This document shows positions 30,501-40,084 of a stretch of 55,949 nucleotides of DNA, piece after piece. Each line of letters opens with the position of its first letter. Within the stretch, counting starts at the first letter, position 1. Source of the stretch: Coemansia sp. RSA 1804 (taxonomy: Eukaryota > Kickxellomycota > Kickxellomycetes > Kickxellales > Kickxellaceae); contig JANBTH010000022.1 in NCBI GenBank assembly GCA_027578815.1, forward strand, positions 1 through 55,949, in the 5' to 3' direction. The translations under genes were made by a program, and so were the position numbers. The notes below the pieces were generated by a model, which had not been told where the DNA came from, did no database searches, and was given only the letters and a program-made list of their open reading frames with translations.

Positions 30501-30732
30501 CTACGACCACGGGCGGTGGAATCGTTGGCGTGCGATCAGCCATTGGCACATGGAATTTTTTCTCGTTTAGCTCTGCTTTCCGCCGTGCCATGCGTTCTGC
30601 CTTTTGCGCCGACTGCATTGTGAATGCCTTGGGGTTGTTCTTCTCGGCATTCTTCTTTTGCTGCTGCTTCTTCTTTGCGCTGGCTCCCGCCTTGCGCACT
30701 CTATGCGCCTTGTGTGTCTGCTTTGCCTCCAT
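27595..30732 (-). CDS. BMS1: Bms1 ribosome biogenesis GTPase
   Basis: 1045 residues, intronless, start MEAKQTHKAHRVRKAG. The N terminus is basic, then a GTPase domain begins near 70: P-loop GPPRCGKTT at about 81-89, GPITVVSGKHQRLTF and ECVN, DLVILVIDASYGFEMETFEFL, and the G4-like THLD. The AARP2CN region follows (LADRVQDLTDP...), then a long acidic Asp/Ser-rich stretch (about 395-590) and the conserved C-terminal Bms1/Tsr1 half (MPCEFMEGFNP, HRWYPRILKTGDPIVVSVGWRRFQ, YGPYIPPGTGF, GIRGQVKKA, LRAFYKVPIKQFYNP). In yeast Bms1 binds Rcl1 and U3 components in the nucleolus and is needed for the early cleavages that give 18S rRNA. It is shorter than yeast Bms1 (about 1180), mostly in the acidic linker. 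It is divergent from the coiled-coil gene on its right. Confidence 0.96.
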   Translation of the reverse strand: MEAKQTHKAHRVRKAGASAKKKQQQKKNAEKNNPKAFTMQSAQKAERMARRKAELNEKKFHVPMADRTPTIPPPVVVAVVGPPRCGKTTLIKSLVRRYTKSTISEIRGPITVVSGKHQRLTFMECVNDTNAMADMAKVADLVILVIDASYGFEMETFEFLNLLQTHGMPKVMGVLTHLDGFRDNKRLKTVKGNFKHRFWTEVYDGAKLFYLSGIENGRYLDREILNFSRFISVLKLRPLAWRSSHPYMLADRVQDLTDPEMLESNPKANRTVALYGYLRGTHVKGKDRVHIPGAGDYQLNITEKLTDPCPIPDKERKRLDERHKLIYAPMSEVNGVMYDKDAVYIDIKKSQHEENAEEGEGERMLSELQKVSDIADRLASQQFSLFSGAMPVTADNVRRPAVFDEVADAEDSDNEDDDGDGSGSESDSGLDDESGGNVSEGSGSDRELGLSGAETSNEAQSDSDDDILQRVRSDDSDDGIADSDDSDDDQDGDNLRISPIHGLTRRANLMELVYGSAADAGATPAYKTKDADDNVKSLAFKDDLDEQILRRLFITGSGDSDGEAGSDADHDDGDENTLGDFEDLEAGSDGNGTDNSNSAGEASEGSDDEDEADNKFGLSADKMKKLKKRFDRIDDADAGAEEKDFYQQQKEELQQYVDNTRAEMESLAEINYRWSGEYVKMVIEDMPCEFMEGFNPALPVVVGGIPNEEGLSLISLRIKRHRWYPRILKTGDPIVVSVGWRRFQTIPTYFMNDRIKNRMLKYSPEHMHCSAAIYGPYIPPGTGFCAYYLKKKQSFGIAATGSALENSQTIDIEKKLKLTGYPEKIHKNTAYIKKMFNSALEVSRFEGAAIKTVSGIRGQVKKAAGANGMFRATFEDKVKLSDIVFLRAFYKVPIKQFYNPITSLLSVAYMRTIAEIRRSKSLPVPNKADSHYKPIKREVKRFNPLQVPKALQAELPFKSRPKVVKTTGPAKRAVVMDKKDKQVATVIGEINLLHKDQTRKHQEKAQKQRAEYMKKRRAAEEEADARRRKKRKTFFRREGQNEKPR

Positions 30733-31584
30733 GGTTCTCTACCCCCAACTCCTTTCTGTCTGTATATATTTTTCTGTGCGCCGCTGGGAGAAGAAAACAA
30801 ATAGGTACTGCAGGTATAACAAAGAACAACTAGATAATCGGCTGTATAATAAGATCAAAAAGTGCGCATGTATGTTTTTGAAGAAATAGAGATACGGCAA
30901 ACGGTAGAAGAGAAAGGCGTAAAAAACGGTGTGGTTATTTGTGTTGCGAAATGCCTTTCAGATACAATTTTTTTTTGCAACAAAATAATCCATGATTCGC
31001 CGGATTGATATTGCATATTACATTTTATTAGAATTAGAATCAAATCAAGAATACTTTTTATAGTTTCTTAGTTTAGAGCGATCGCCATTAACGCCCAGTA
31101 TCAGACGAACCCCAACGACAACAATAGTGTCGTGCCCTATGCGCTCATTGCACAGCCAGAGAGAGACAGAATATAGAAGCCAAAGTTTGTGATACTGCAG
31201 TTGAACATGCACACGCTTCCACACTTTACTGAAACTCTACTCGTTGGTTTTGCGTCCAGCACAAATCGCTTGCTGTGCCAGCAAATGCTAAAAGAGTGTC
31301 CTTCAAACACAGAATAATTATTTGTTTTGTGTGATTTCATTTTTTCATGCTGCTCGTTAAAGAAAGTAAAAATGCAAGAATCTTTTGGTGGCTTTCCCCT
31401 TTTTTCTTTTCTTCTCAATACTTTTTCCTCAAAAAGCCATTTTTATTTATTATAATTTTATCGTGTTGTTTAGTGTTTTCCTGTTCTTTCTATCATCCTC
31501 TTCTTTTTGTTTCTTTTTTCTCACTTTTGCTTGTTTTAAACTTGCTCTCTTCTCGTTTGCGCTGTCTTGAATCTGGCCTTTGTC
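30733..31584. other. Divergent promoter region between BMS1 and coiled-coil membrane protein gene
   Basis: 852 nt, AT-rich. The right 200 nt are extremely T-rich on the plus strand (31380-31570), which is the leader of the plus-strand gene. No separate gene was recognised. Confidence 0.5.
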
Positions 31585-34435
31585 ATGGATTTGTTGCTTG
31601 ACCGCGTGCAAGGAATCCCTGAGGACGGAGAGGTATCCCCCAAGGTCCTTCTGGAGTGGATAGAAGATGCACACAACGCTCCCGACGCCCTAATTAATGA
31701 TGCTTTCTATGAGCAGTGCCTGAATATGCTCACAGGAGATGAACATATAGGCACCAGCAAAGTCCTGACGCTTCTTGGTAAAGTTGTTAGCGGATTTACT
31801 GAGAGCTTTGCAGAGAGGATGCAGATGAATCCCGAGGAAATGAACGGTTATACCGACACAAACGGAGCAAATGGTGCTGGGCTTCAATTTGTGCCCAAAG
31901 GTAATGGAAACTCACATCTGGGCGTGCAGAAGGCTTCTCTAGATGCTCGTCGACGCACACACACACCTCTTTCCCGGAGGAACCCCATGTCGTCCACTGC
32001 TGAAGGCAGTAGGCTGCGTCACAGGGGGATTTCTTCAATGACCAATGAGCAGTACGACGCAAAGGCAAATGACATTCAGTCGGCTCTTCTGGATAGCGTG
32101 ACTTCGTACGTCAAGAATTCAGAGATGAACCCTCCATTTGAAACAGAACGTTCGCTGACTGTTAACACTGACAACCGCGGTACCGATATAAACGCGTACT
32201 CGGACCATCACTTTGTTTCCGACACGGTAAGTCTCCTGAATAACTTTTTCACCGAGATCCTAATCACTCTTGAACATGGTGTTTCGTGTGTGGTTACTTT
32301 GTCTCTCCACTTGCCTCATTTGTTGTATTTTGGCTCTTCATCTGTTTGTTTACCTTTGTTGTTTGCTCTTTATTTTTGATGGCGTTTCAGCAATACTGGG
32401 TGCTTGCAAAAGAAAGAAGAAACGTCATAAGCGTAGATTACGCTTTGAGGAATAAGCCATCAACGTACCGTAAATAGAAAAAAATTAGAAAAAAAGGAAA
32501 GCCAGATCCAACCCTGTATTTCTTCCCCTGCATTGTTTTTTTGACTTTCACACAAGCCATTGTTTGTAGCCCAGCCTCTATTGAATTATTGCTTGCCTAT
32601 CACCCCTTGATATATTCTGTTTCCTGTTTTGTTGGCGACTGGTCGTTGTTGTATCTGTTGAGCTAACCAAATACAGACATGACGCTTGTCATATGCCCTT
32701 GTTTGTCTTGTTGTTGCTGTCTTTCTTCTGTAATTTACCAAAGTAGGAGTTTTCAGGCTTTTCCACACCAAAAGCCAACCGCAAGCCCCCTCGTTGGCAA
32801 AAGCACGACAGATCCAGAACATCCCCCACTGGTTTGCATTCCCACCACGACATGCTTTCGAGCCCCAGTAGTCCATTATACGACATGAACCAGCATGTGC
32901 CCGACTCGTTCTCTCCATCCCACTATGCGGCACGGGATGAGGAATCCAAAAAGTACATCAGTGGGCTGTTGGCCGAAAAGAAGGAGCAGAAGAGGGTTAT
33001 TGCAGAAAAGGACCGTCGCTTGGAACTCGCTGAAAGCCAGCACGAAAAGCGTATCCTAAAGTTTGAACATGACCTTGACGAGTGCAGAGCGGAGATTACA
33101 ATGAAAAAGCGCGAGATGGATAAACTTCGGAGCATTGCGAAGAACTCTATGGATACACTAAAGATTGCAGAGGCCGAAGTTGAGAAACTTGGCACGATGC
33201 TTTCCAACTCGACTGCCCAATCTACTGCTTATAAGCTCAAGCTTGATGAGAAGACCTCGTTAGTGGACGAAGCCAACAGAAGACTGCTTGAGCAGCAGAT
33301 GGAGATATCGAAACTTAAAGAAGATCTCAGCTCCAACTACCAGAAGCATGAGCAGCTGGACAAGGAGCATCGTCGCTTGACGATCCAGCTCCGCGAGCTG
33401 CAGCACGAGCTTGAGTCTGCTAGAGAGTACCAGGATGAGGCTTTCAACGCTCGCAAGGAGAATATGAGCCTTACCGACACGATCAGCGGCTTGGAGCGCG
33501 AGCTAGTCGAGCTTCGCCTGAATGCTCAACCGACATCTGCTGGCAGCAATGGCAACACTGTCGACATAGCTGCACTGGCTCAGAAGAAGAACTATCGCAA
33601 GTACATGAGCCTGCAAGACGAGCTGGCTCAGAATGGCGGCGAGGACATGTCTGGAATCGATGACCTTGTTATTCTTGGCAAAGGCGCTGGTGGAAGAAAG
33701 AGTATGCTCGAGAACTCGGATCTTTCTGCCAAGGATACCAAGAACGTTTCTGTTGGCACAACTGATAGCGATGCGCAGGAGCTGAGAGAGGATGCAGTTC
33801 GCCAATGGATGAGCGCATCGCTCGACAGATGCTCGTCGGAGGACTTGGTGCTTCTCTACGAGGTGTGGAAACGCATAGAGTACTGCGACACTAACGCCGA
33901 GAACCAGGAGAAGCTCCGGCGTGAGCTCGTCTCTGTGTTCACTACGCCATATAAATACGGTCTTAAAGACGCCATCCGCAGCCGCGCAAATGCCACGCTC
34001 ACACGCATTGTCGACAATGTTTCTGGCGAGTATCTAAGCCAACAGCAGATTGGTAAGCCCGCCTCTTCTCCTGGTGGACTAGCCGGTGCACTGGCGAACA
34101 GCCAGCACACAACAGCAGCCGTCATACTGTACTCTGTGGTTGTGTTTTGTCTGGGCATTATTACGGCCAGCTACTTTAACCTGGCTCAGCCGCTCTCGAC
34201 ATCGCTGCCGTTTGGCATGGCTAACGGAACTATAGCCTCGGTGGTTCGGGACACGGGCGACAGCAGCAGCGGCCTTGGCCTTGTGCGTCAGATCCTTGTT
34301 GTTGATGACACTCCAGTCAACAAGTACTATCCGCCCCTGCGCAAGAGAGCTCCCCGCTCGCGTTTTGGCGAGATTCTATTCTACTGGATGGAGACGCTTT
34401 TGTGGGAGGATGCTGACACCCAGATCCCAACTTGA
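31585..34435 (+). CDS. Long coiled-coil protein with C-terminal membrane segment, three exons (unrecognised)
   Basis: Proposed exons are 31585-32226, 32391-32469 and 32757-34435. Splice signals: ACG|GTAAGT, TTTCAG|CAATAC, TACC|GTAAAT and TTTTCAG|GCTTTT. Phases fit at both joins (0, then 1), giving 799 residues ending DTQIPT. Exon 1 encodes a helical N-terminal domain (MDLLLDRVQGIPEDGEV..., possibly a small globular fold) and a linker. Exon 3 encodes a heptad-rich coiled coil of about 220 residues, a second acidic helical region (MSASLDRCSSEDLVLLYEVWKRIEY) and one membrane segment (AAVILYSVVVFCLGIITASYF) about 85 residues from the end. The tail has NKYYPPLRKRAP and an aromatic stretch. A protein anchored in the nuclear envelope, spindle pole body or ER is plausible, but no family was recognised. 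If the second splice is not used, exon 2 runs to TAG 32476-32478 and the right part would be a separate gene. Confidence 0.7.
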
Positions 34436-35216
34436 CGAATTATCTCTTTAACGCCCATCTTCCCTTTCTACTTTTCATTCCATTCCTTTTTTTATTCTGG
34501 TGAAGTTGGTTCACCATGTAGCACTGTTTTTTGTTTCTTTAATGTCCTATCCACCCTAGTTAGCTGTCACACTCATTCATTGATACCTTTAAACATTATC
34601 GACTAGTTATTTGGCTGTTGTAAGCAATGAATCAATTAGTACCAGTCCCCTATGTATGATACGTACACCAATATACTCAGATCAATATAGCATTATATCT
34701 AACTTTAATCAACAGATGTAAAAAGAAAATAGCACTCTTTGATTTTTTTGTTATCAGCCGATTAAGAAGTGGTTTTTTTTCTTACCCAACATGACTTTTC
34801 GGTTGTGAAAAGGGTTTTTTCCCTTCTTTTTCTGTGTGAAGTGGTGGCAGAAAGAAGAAATTCGTTTCCAAGCAGATCTGCAAAAAAAAACCACCACGAC
34901 TTCCTTAGTCTACTTTCCATTTCACTTTTGCTCTCTTTTCTGCTTGGATGGTTTTACCATATATTTTTGTTTCATCTCGAGCACTTTATTTATTCATTGA
35001 CGCAGATCTTTTAGATTCTGCGACCAAAAGCAAGGGTAAGAGAAATCGCAATCTGAACAAACAGCACAGAAATCCTTGGCTAGATGGTCCCAGGGCTGTC
35101 ATCCGTACAACATCTTGTAATTGAATGTGATTTGTGCTAATCTTTGAGACTTTCCCATTTTCATTTACTTTTGCTATAGCTAGTATACGTGCTTTTTTTC
35201 ATTCCGTCGATAGACA
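34436..35216. other. Intergenic region and eIF3a leader
   Basis: 781 nt. A probable 5' UTR intron of the eIF3a gene is visible: donor AGG|GTAAGAG with the intron starting at 35036, and acceptor CGATAG ending at 35213, three bases before the ATG. The stretch 34760-34990 is pyrimidine-rich on the plus strand. No other gene was seen. Confidence 0.5.
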
Positions 35217-37985
35217 ATGGTGTACGCTACGAGCCCCGAGATATTCCTCAAGCGCGCGGAGGAGCTGATCAAGGTGGGACAGACCACCACGGCGCTGGAC
35301 TCGCTGTATGACGTGCTTACAGCCAAGCGCTTGCGCAACGTCAATGCAGGCAACGCTGAGCCGTTCATTAAGAAGTTTGTGAGTCTGAGCGTGGAGCAGC
35401 GCAAGGGAAAGCAGCTGAAGGATGGGCTGACGCAGTACCGCAACATTGTGCAGTACAACAACCCAGAGTCGATGGACACGGTTGTTACGTACATGCTGGA
35501 CGAGATTACGCAGCGTGTTGTGGGTGCGCAGCAGAGCGCCGAGAAGGCAACGGTGGATGACGTGGAGGATCTCGATGAGGCCGAGTCACCCGAGGCCATG
35601 ATTCTCAGCTCCGTCACCGGCGAGCAGTCCAAGGACCGCGCAGACCGTGCGCTTGTCACGCCCTGGCTCAAGTTCCTGTGGGAGGCGTACCGCAACCTGC
35701 TGGACATCCTGCGCAACAATGTTCGCTTCGAAGCTCTGTACCAGAGGATCTCCAACCAGGCCATTGACTTCTGCAAGACCTACGAGCGCAAGACCGAGTT
35801 CCGCCGTCTGTGCGAGCTGCTGCGCGGCCACTTGCAGGCAATCGTCAAGTACTCGCACCAGCAGAACGCTATCAATCTGTCGAACCCAGAGACCATGCAG
35901 CTGTTCCTTGACACCCATTTCCACCAGCTCAACACGGCTACGGAGATGGAGCTGTGGCAGGAGTGCTACCGCTCGATTGAGGACATCCACCACCTCATCC
36001 AGCAGTCGAAGCGCCCAATCAAGCCACAGGCCATGGCCAACTACTTTGAGAAGCTGACACGTGTCATGTACGTTGCCAAGAACCCGCTCTTCCTTGCGGC
36101 AGCATGGCACCGCTACTACGGGTACATCTTCCGCTACACCAGCGTGTTTACCGAGGAGCAGCTCCAGGGCGTTGCAAACAACGTTCTTCTCTCGACTCTG
36201 GCTGTGCCAATCATCAAGCCGTCGTCGCGTGTCCTTTCGGCCGCCGCAAAGGAGAACAAGCACCGCACGCAGCGCTACACGAACCTTCTGTTCCTGACCA
36301 CGGCGCCTACTCGCGTGAGTCTGATCAACGATCTTATGAGCAACGACATTCTGAACCGTGTGCGTCCCGAGCTCCGTCCTCTGTACGATCTTGTTGAGGA
36401 GCAGTTCCATCCGCTGTCGATTTGCAAGAAGCTGAGCCCGATTCTTTCCGAGCAGATTGCGACCAACGAGAACGACTCCAAGTACGGAACTCTGCTCTGC
36501 AACGTTGTTCTCACTCGTCTTCTGCAGCAGCTGTCGCAGGTGTACACTTCGGTTCAGCTTGACTTTATCCTGCGTCTGGCCCGCTTCCCGGAGCCGTACT
36601 CGATGAGTCCCGCGCAGATTGAGCGCTTCATTATGAACGGCGCGCGTCGCGGTGAGTTCCAGCTCCGCGTCGACTACCAGAGCCGCTCGGTTGTGTTTGA
36701 CACCGACCCATTCGACAGCTCACAGTCGCTGAGCAGTGCTGCGCAGCTCCAGGCCTCGCCGTCGGATCTTATGCGCTCCCAGCTGAGCTCACTGTCCATC
36801 TGTCTGTCCAACGCACAGCGTGTCGCGTGCCCTGACTATGTTGCCGAGAAGCAGGCGCAGAAGGCGACAGCCATTGCCAAGGCGCTCCAGAACATGCAGG
36901 AGGAGCACCATGTGGCGTCAGCGCGTAAGCTTGTTATTGAGCGCAGAAAGGAGGCCATTGAGAATGCGATTGTCCGCAAGGAGCGTGCCGAGGAGCGTGA
37001 GCGTACTATCCGCATGCAGCGCGAGCAGGAGCTCGAGCGCCAGCGTATGGCTGAGGAGAAGCGGCAGCGCGAGGTCGATCGTCTTCAGAAGGAGCGCGAG
37101 GACATCCAGCGCATCGAGGCCAAGAAGATTGCCGATTCGATCAAGGAGAAGGCGGGTATTGAGATTGATATCAAGGAACTGGAGGAACTGGACACCACCA
37201 AGCTGCTTGAGCTCCAGGTGCAGCAGATTGAGAAGGAGAAGCAGGACATGCAGACGCGTTTGAAGGCGCAGTGGCGCAAGACTGACCACACCGAGCGTGC
37301 GTACCGTAAGTACGAGCAGCCGCTGATTGCCGATGACTACGAAAACCAGAAGAAGCTGGATCGCAAGAACCACGAGGATGCACGCAAGGCACAGTTGGCG
37401 CAGACTAGGGAGAAGCACGAGCAGGATATGGAGTTCAAGCGCCGTTTCATGCGCATGCTTGGCGACTTTAACGCTGTGCGCAAGGACCTTGACCAGGGTC
37501 GCTCGGAGGCGCTTTCCAACGATCGCAGACGTATTCGCGAGGCACTTGTGAAGGCCAAGGAGGAGCGTATCGAGGAGTACCGTCGTCTGAAGGCCGAAAG
37601 AGACGAAACCGAGGCCCGTGAGCGCGAGGAACGCGAGCAACGTGAGGCTGAGGAGGAGCGTGTTAGGGCCGCCAAGGCCGCTGAGCTGGCTAAGCATCGT
37701 GAGACCATGGCTGCGCAGCGTGCCCGTGACGAGGAGCTGCTGAAGAAGCGCATGGAGCGCGAGAGCGAGCTGGAGAAGGAGCGCGAGCAGAGGGCTTCTG
37801 TTGGCAAGTATGTGCCGCCCAGCCGTCGTGCCGGCGGTGTTGTTTCTCCTCCTGCCAGGACCGGCAGTGCTAGTGCTACGCCGCCATCCGCTTCTGGGAC
37901 CCAGTCGCCAAGACCTGCCGAGTCGACACTGAGGCCATCTGCTCAGTCATCCAACAGGTACATCCCTCCCAGCCAGCGCAAGTAA
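35217..37985 (+). CDS. TIF32: Translation initiation factor eIF3 subunit a
   Basis: 922 residues, uninterrupted. It starts MVYATSPEIFLKRAEELIKVGQ, which matches the usual eIF3a N terminus (a PE-x-x-LKRA-E-L-I pattern close to the start). Helical repeats run to about 310, then the PCI domain to about 495 (LLQQLSQVYTSVQLDFILRL, MSPAQIERFIMNGARRGEF). A long highly charged helix at about 550-870 (the spectrin-like coiled coil that binds eIF3b and eIF3i/g) follows. It ends with KYVPPSRR and YIPPSQRK motifs typical of fungal eIF3a. eIF3a is the scaffold of eIF3 on the 40S subunit during scanning. Length is close to that of yeast Tif32 (964). It probably has a 5' UTR intron. It converges on EIPR1 with a 227-nt gap. 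Confidence 0.96.
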   Translation: MVYATSPEIFLKRAEELIKVGQTTTALDSLYDVLTAKRLRNVNAGNAEPFIKKFVSLSVEQRKGKQLKDGLTQYRNIVQYNNPESMDTVVTYMLDEITQRVVGAQQSAEKATVDDVEDLDEAESPEAMILSSVTGEQSKDRADRALVTPWLKFLWEAYRNLLDILRNNVRFEALYQRISNQAIDFCKTYERKTEFRRLCELLRGHLQAIVKYSHQQNAINLSNPETMQLFLDTHFHQLNTATEMELWQECYRSIEDIHHLIQQSKRPIKPQAMANYFEKLTRVMYVAKNPLFLAAAWHRYYGYIFRYTSVFTEEQLQGVANNVLLSTLAVPIIKPSSRVLSAAAKENKHRTQRYTNLLFLTTAPTRVSLINDLMSNDILNRVRPELRPLYDLVEEQFHPLSICKKLSPILSEQIATNENDSKYGTLLCNVVLTRLLQQLSQVYTSVQLDFILRLARFPEPYSMSPAQIERFIMNGARRGEFQLRVDYQSRSVVFDTDPFDSSQSLSSAAQLQASPSDLMRSQLSSLSICLSNAQRVACPDYVAEKQAQKATAIAKALQNMQEEHHVASARKLVIERRKEAIENAIVRKERAEERERTIRMQREQELERQRMAEEKRQREVDRLQKEREDIQRIEAKKIADSIKEKAGIEIDIKELEELDTTKLLELQVQQIEKEKQDMQTRLKAQWRKTDHTERAYRKYEQPLIADDYENQKKLDRKNHEDARKAQLAQTREKHEQDMEFKRRFMRMLGDFNAVRKDLDQGRSEALSNDRRRIREALVKAKEERIEEYRRLKAERDETEAREREEREQREAEEERVRAAKAAELAKHRETMAAQRARDEELLKKRMERESELEKEREQRASVGKYVPPSRRAGGVVSPPARTGSASATPPSASGTQSPRPAESTLRPSAQSSNRYIPPSQRK

Positions 37986-38212
37986 TTTGGTTCCTCTTTT
38001 GCTTTGCTTTGCATTGCCTTGGCCACCCAACCTGTCCGTCTATCGACTATTCGTTTATTCTTAACATCCGAGATATCCAGCACTTTTTTTCTGTTTTGCT
38101 ACAATTCCTAGTTTGTGTTTGAAAGTAATACAAAAGAAAAAGCTCTGGAGATGGGGAACAGTTAGAGAGCAGTGTTACTGTTGCTGCATTTTATTGTACT
38201 CCATTCATAGCT

Positions 38213-39592
38213 CTAGAGCAGAATCTTGTACTTTTCCTCGCGTGGGACAAAGTTAATGACCATGCGGCCGTCAAACGACAGCGACGCAAACAGCCATGGG
38301 TCGGCCGCAGACCAATGTGCGGCATAGACGCTGGTTTCGTGGTCGTCGAATTGAGCAACAAGCCCGTCAACCGGCCTTTGAACTCCCTCATTGTCATCGG
38401 TATCGCTATCACTATTCTCCTCTGCGCCATGCGTATGCTCGGTACCGCTGGCTCTGGGTTTATCAGCAATGTTGTCCAAAGCACTCGCTTGTTGATGCGG
38501 CCTGCTTGTGCTTGCGTCTGGGTCAGAATGGCGGCCACCGATACCGGCCACCACATGTGCCGAGGACACCGATACCGCGCTCTCCAGGTTGACCAGCCCA
38601 TCTGAGCCGGCCGATAACAGCAGCTGATCGTGGTTAGGGTTGAACTCAACACTGTAGACCCAGTGCGAATGGTTAGCGAGTTCAAGAAGAGCTGTTGCCG
38701 GGTTGCGTAGATCCCAGATCCGCACCGCCCCGTCGTCTCCCCCGGAGGCCAGGATGTACGGAAGATTCGGGTTGTAGTTCAGTGCGCGGATCTTGGCACT
38801 ATGCGCGCAATCCACAGCTGTGGCCGTGGTTACCGGGCCCTGCGCCTTGTGTAGATCCACGCGCGTGTCCCATGTGCGTATGCATGTGCTGTCTGTGGTC
38901 GAGAACTGATTGATGTTTGTTGGATGCCATGCGGCCGTACCAATGTCGTCTATTATCGTCATCGGCTGGGTGGACGCTGATACTGTGAATATGGGTGCTG
39001 GTCGGTCCTCCGATTGGTGCGATAGGTCCCAGATCGTCACGCTTGCTGTTGATACCACCGCAGCTCGTTTGCTGTGCGTTGCTGGATGGCAGACTACGGC
39101 GTGTGGCGGTACCGGGCGTTGTTGCTGTTGATGGTATTGCGAGGAATCTGTATGTGCAGCTGGTTGGAGCAGCGCAATGCGTTGTGTCTCGTTTTCAGGA
39201 CCATGTTCCTGGTCAGACGACAGGGCAACGAGCTCCACCGCCGCCCCTGCCGACACCGACAAAAAAGAGGAAGAAGCTGGAGATCCGGCAGTGATAGTGG
39301 TAGTTTCATTGCTGCTTGCTGAGGTCCTTCCACAGTTCACCACGAGAAGATGCGAGGGGTCCCAGGGCGTCGATGCCAATGCCCGTACTCCGCTCGTGTG
39401 ATTGTACACGGTGCTCTGCAGTGTGTTTTCGTCGCTCCTGAAGTCTACAACATGGATTTCTCCCGGTTCGGTGATCCCGAGCGTGCCTAGCGCAAACCGG
39501 TTGTTGCTGGTGTCCCCGGTCAACGACGCCAGACACAGTGTGTGTCGCTCTATGCCGTACACGTACGAGGTGCCTCTGCTTGCTGCATCCAT
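38213..39592 (-). CDS. EIPR1: EIPR1/TSSC1 WD40 protein (EARP/GARP interactor)
   Basis: 459 residues. The start MDAASRGTSYVYGIERHTLCL has the Y-G-[IL]-E motif near the N terminus of EIPR1. WD40 blades include FRSDENTLQ, VTIWDLS, TCIRTWDTR, ASGGDDGAVRIWDLR and LLSAGSDGLVNLESAVSVSS. The C terminus SSADPWLFASLSYDGR-like (here SAADPWLFASLSFDGRMVINFVPREEKYKILL) is diagnostic of this family. In animals EIPR1 binds the EARP and GARP tethering complexes and supports endosomal recycling and dense-core vesicle formation. There is a low-complexity insertion (Ser/Thr/Gln) at about 90-160, and an acidic insertion before the last blade. No intron is seen. The gene is divergent from the MetAP2 gene. Confidence 0.93.
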   Translation of the reverse strand: MDAASRGTSYVYGIERHTLCLASLTGDTSNNRFALGTLGITEPGEIHVVDFRSDENTLQSTVYNHTSGVRALASTPWDPSHLLVVNCGRTSASSNETTTITAGSPASSSFLSVSAGAAVELVALSSDQEHGPENETQRIALLQPAAHTDSSQYHQQQQRPVPPHAVVCHPATHSKRAAVVSTASVTIWDLSHQSEDRPAPIFTVSASTQPMTIIDDIGTAAWHPTNINQFSTTDSTCIRTWDTRVDLHKAQGPVTTATAVDCAHSAKIRALNYNPNLPYILASGGDDGAVRIWDLRNPATALLELANHSHWVYSVEFNPNHDQLLLSAGSDGLVNLESAVSVSSAHVVAGIGGRHSDPDASTSRPHQQASALDNIADKPRASGTEHTHGAEENSDSDTDDNEGVQRPVDGLVAQFDDHETSVYAAHWSAADPWLFASLSFDGRMVINFVPREEKYKILL

Positions 39593-40084
39593 GCCGAATT
39601 GACTAATTACAAGGGTTTTTTATTAAGAATTTATGAATAGCACTATAAATAAAAAGAAGAGAGATTGAGACAAGCAAACAAACAAGAAGAAAGCTCATTA
39701 CAGCTGCCGTTGTTGTTGTCGTTGCTGTTGTCGTCATGTAGGACAAAGCCTGAGGAACAAGCTCCGCTTCCAGAGGCGGCATCTGATCTATTCAACGATA
39801 TTAAATATTCTGATCCTTGATCGAAATACGCTTGATTACAGATTTATTTTCAAACCAAGACTAGCAGATTCTTTATGCCAATTTAATAAAATAATTGTCT
39901 AGCTTATAAAATGAAAAAGAGGATTGGGGAAAGCCCAAGACTTAGTTTATATTGAAACGTCCTTTTCCTTTTCCGCTTTCTCTCCTTTCGCTTCTTTTCT
40001 TTATATTACAATATTCTTTTATTTTTCTTCTTATTCTTTAGAAAAATTATAACGAACGGTACGCGGAGTGGAAATAAAGGAAGC
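39593..40084. other. Divergent promoter region between EIPR1 and MAP2
   Basis: 492 nt, AT-rich. A short (GTT)n-like stretch occurs at about 39709-39735. Pyrimidine-rich leader sequence precedes the MAP2 start. No other gene was seen. Confidence 0.5.

Noticed and set aside
32391..32478. Ending the N-terminal part of the coiled-coil gene at TAG 32476-32478 as a separate gene
   Set aside because: A GTAAAT donor just before the stop and a CAG acceptor at 32754-32756 join in matching phase to the coiled-coil exon; one gene is the better reading, though not proven.
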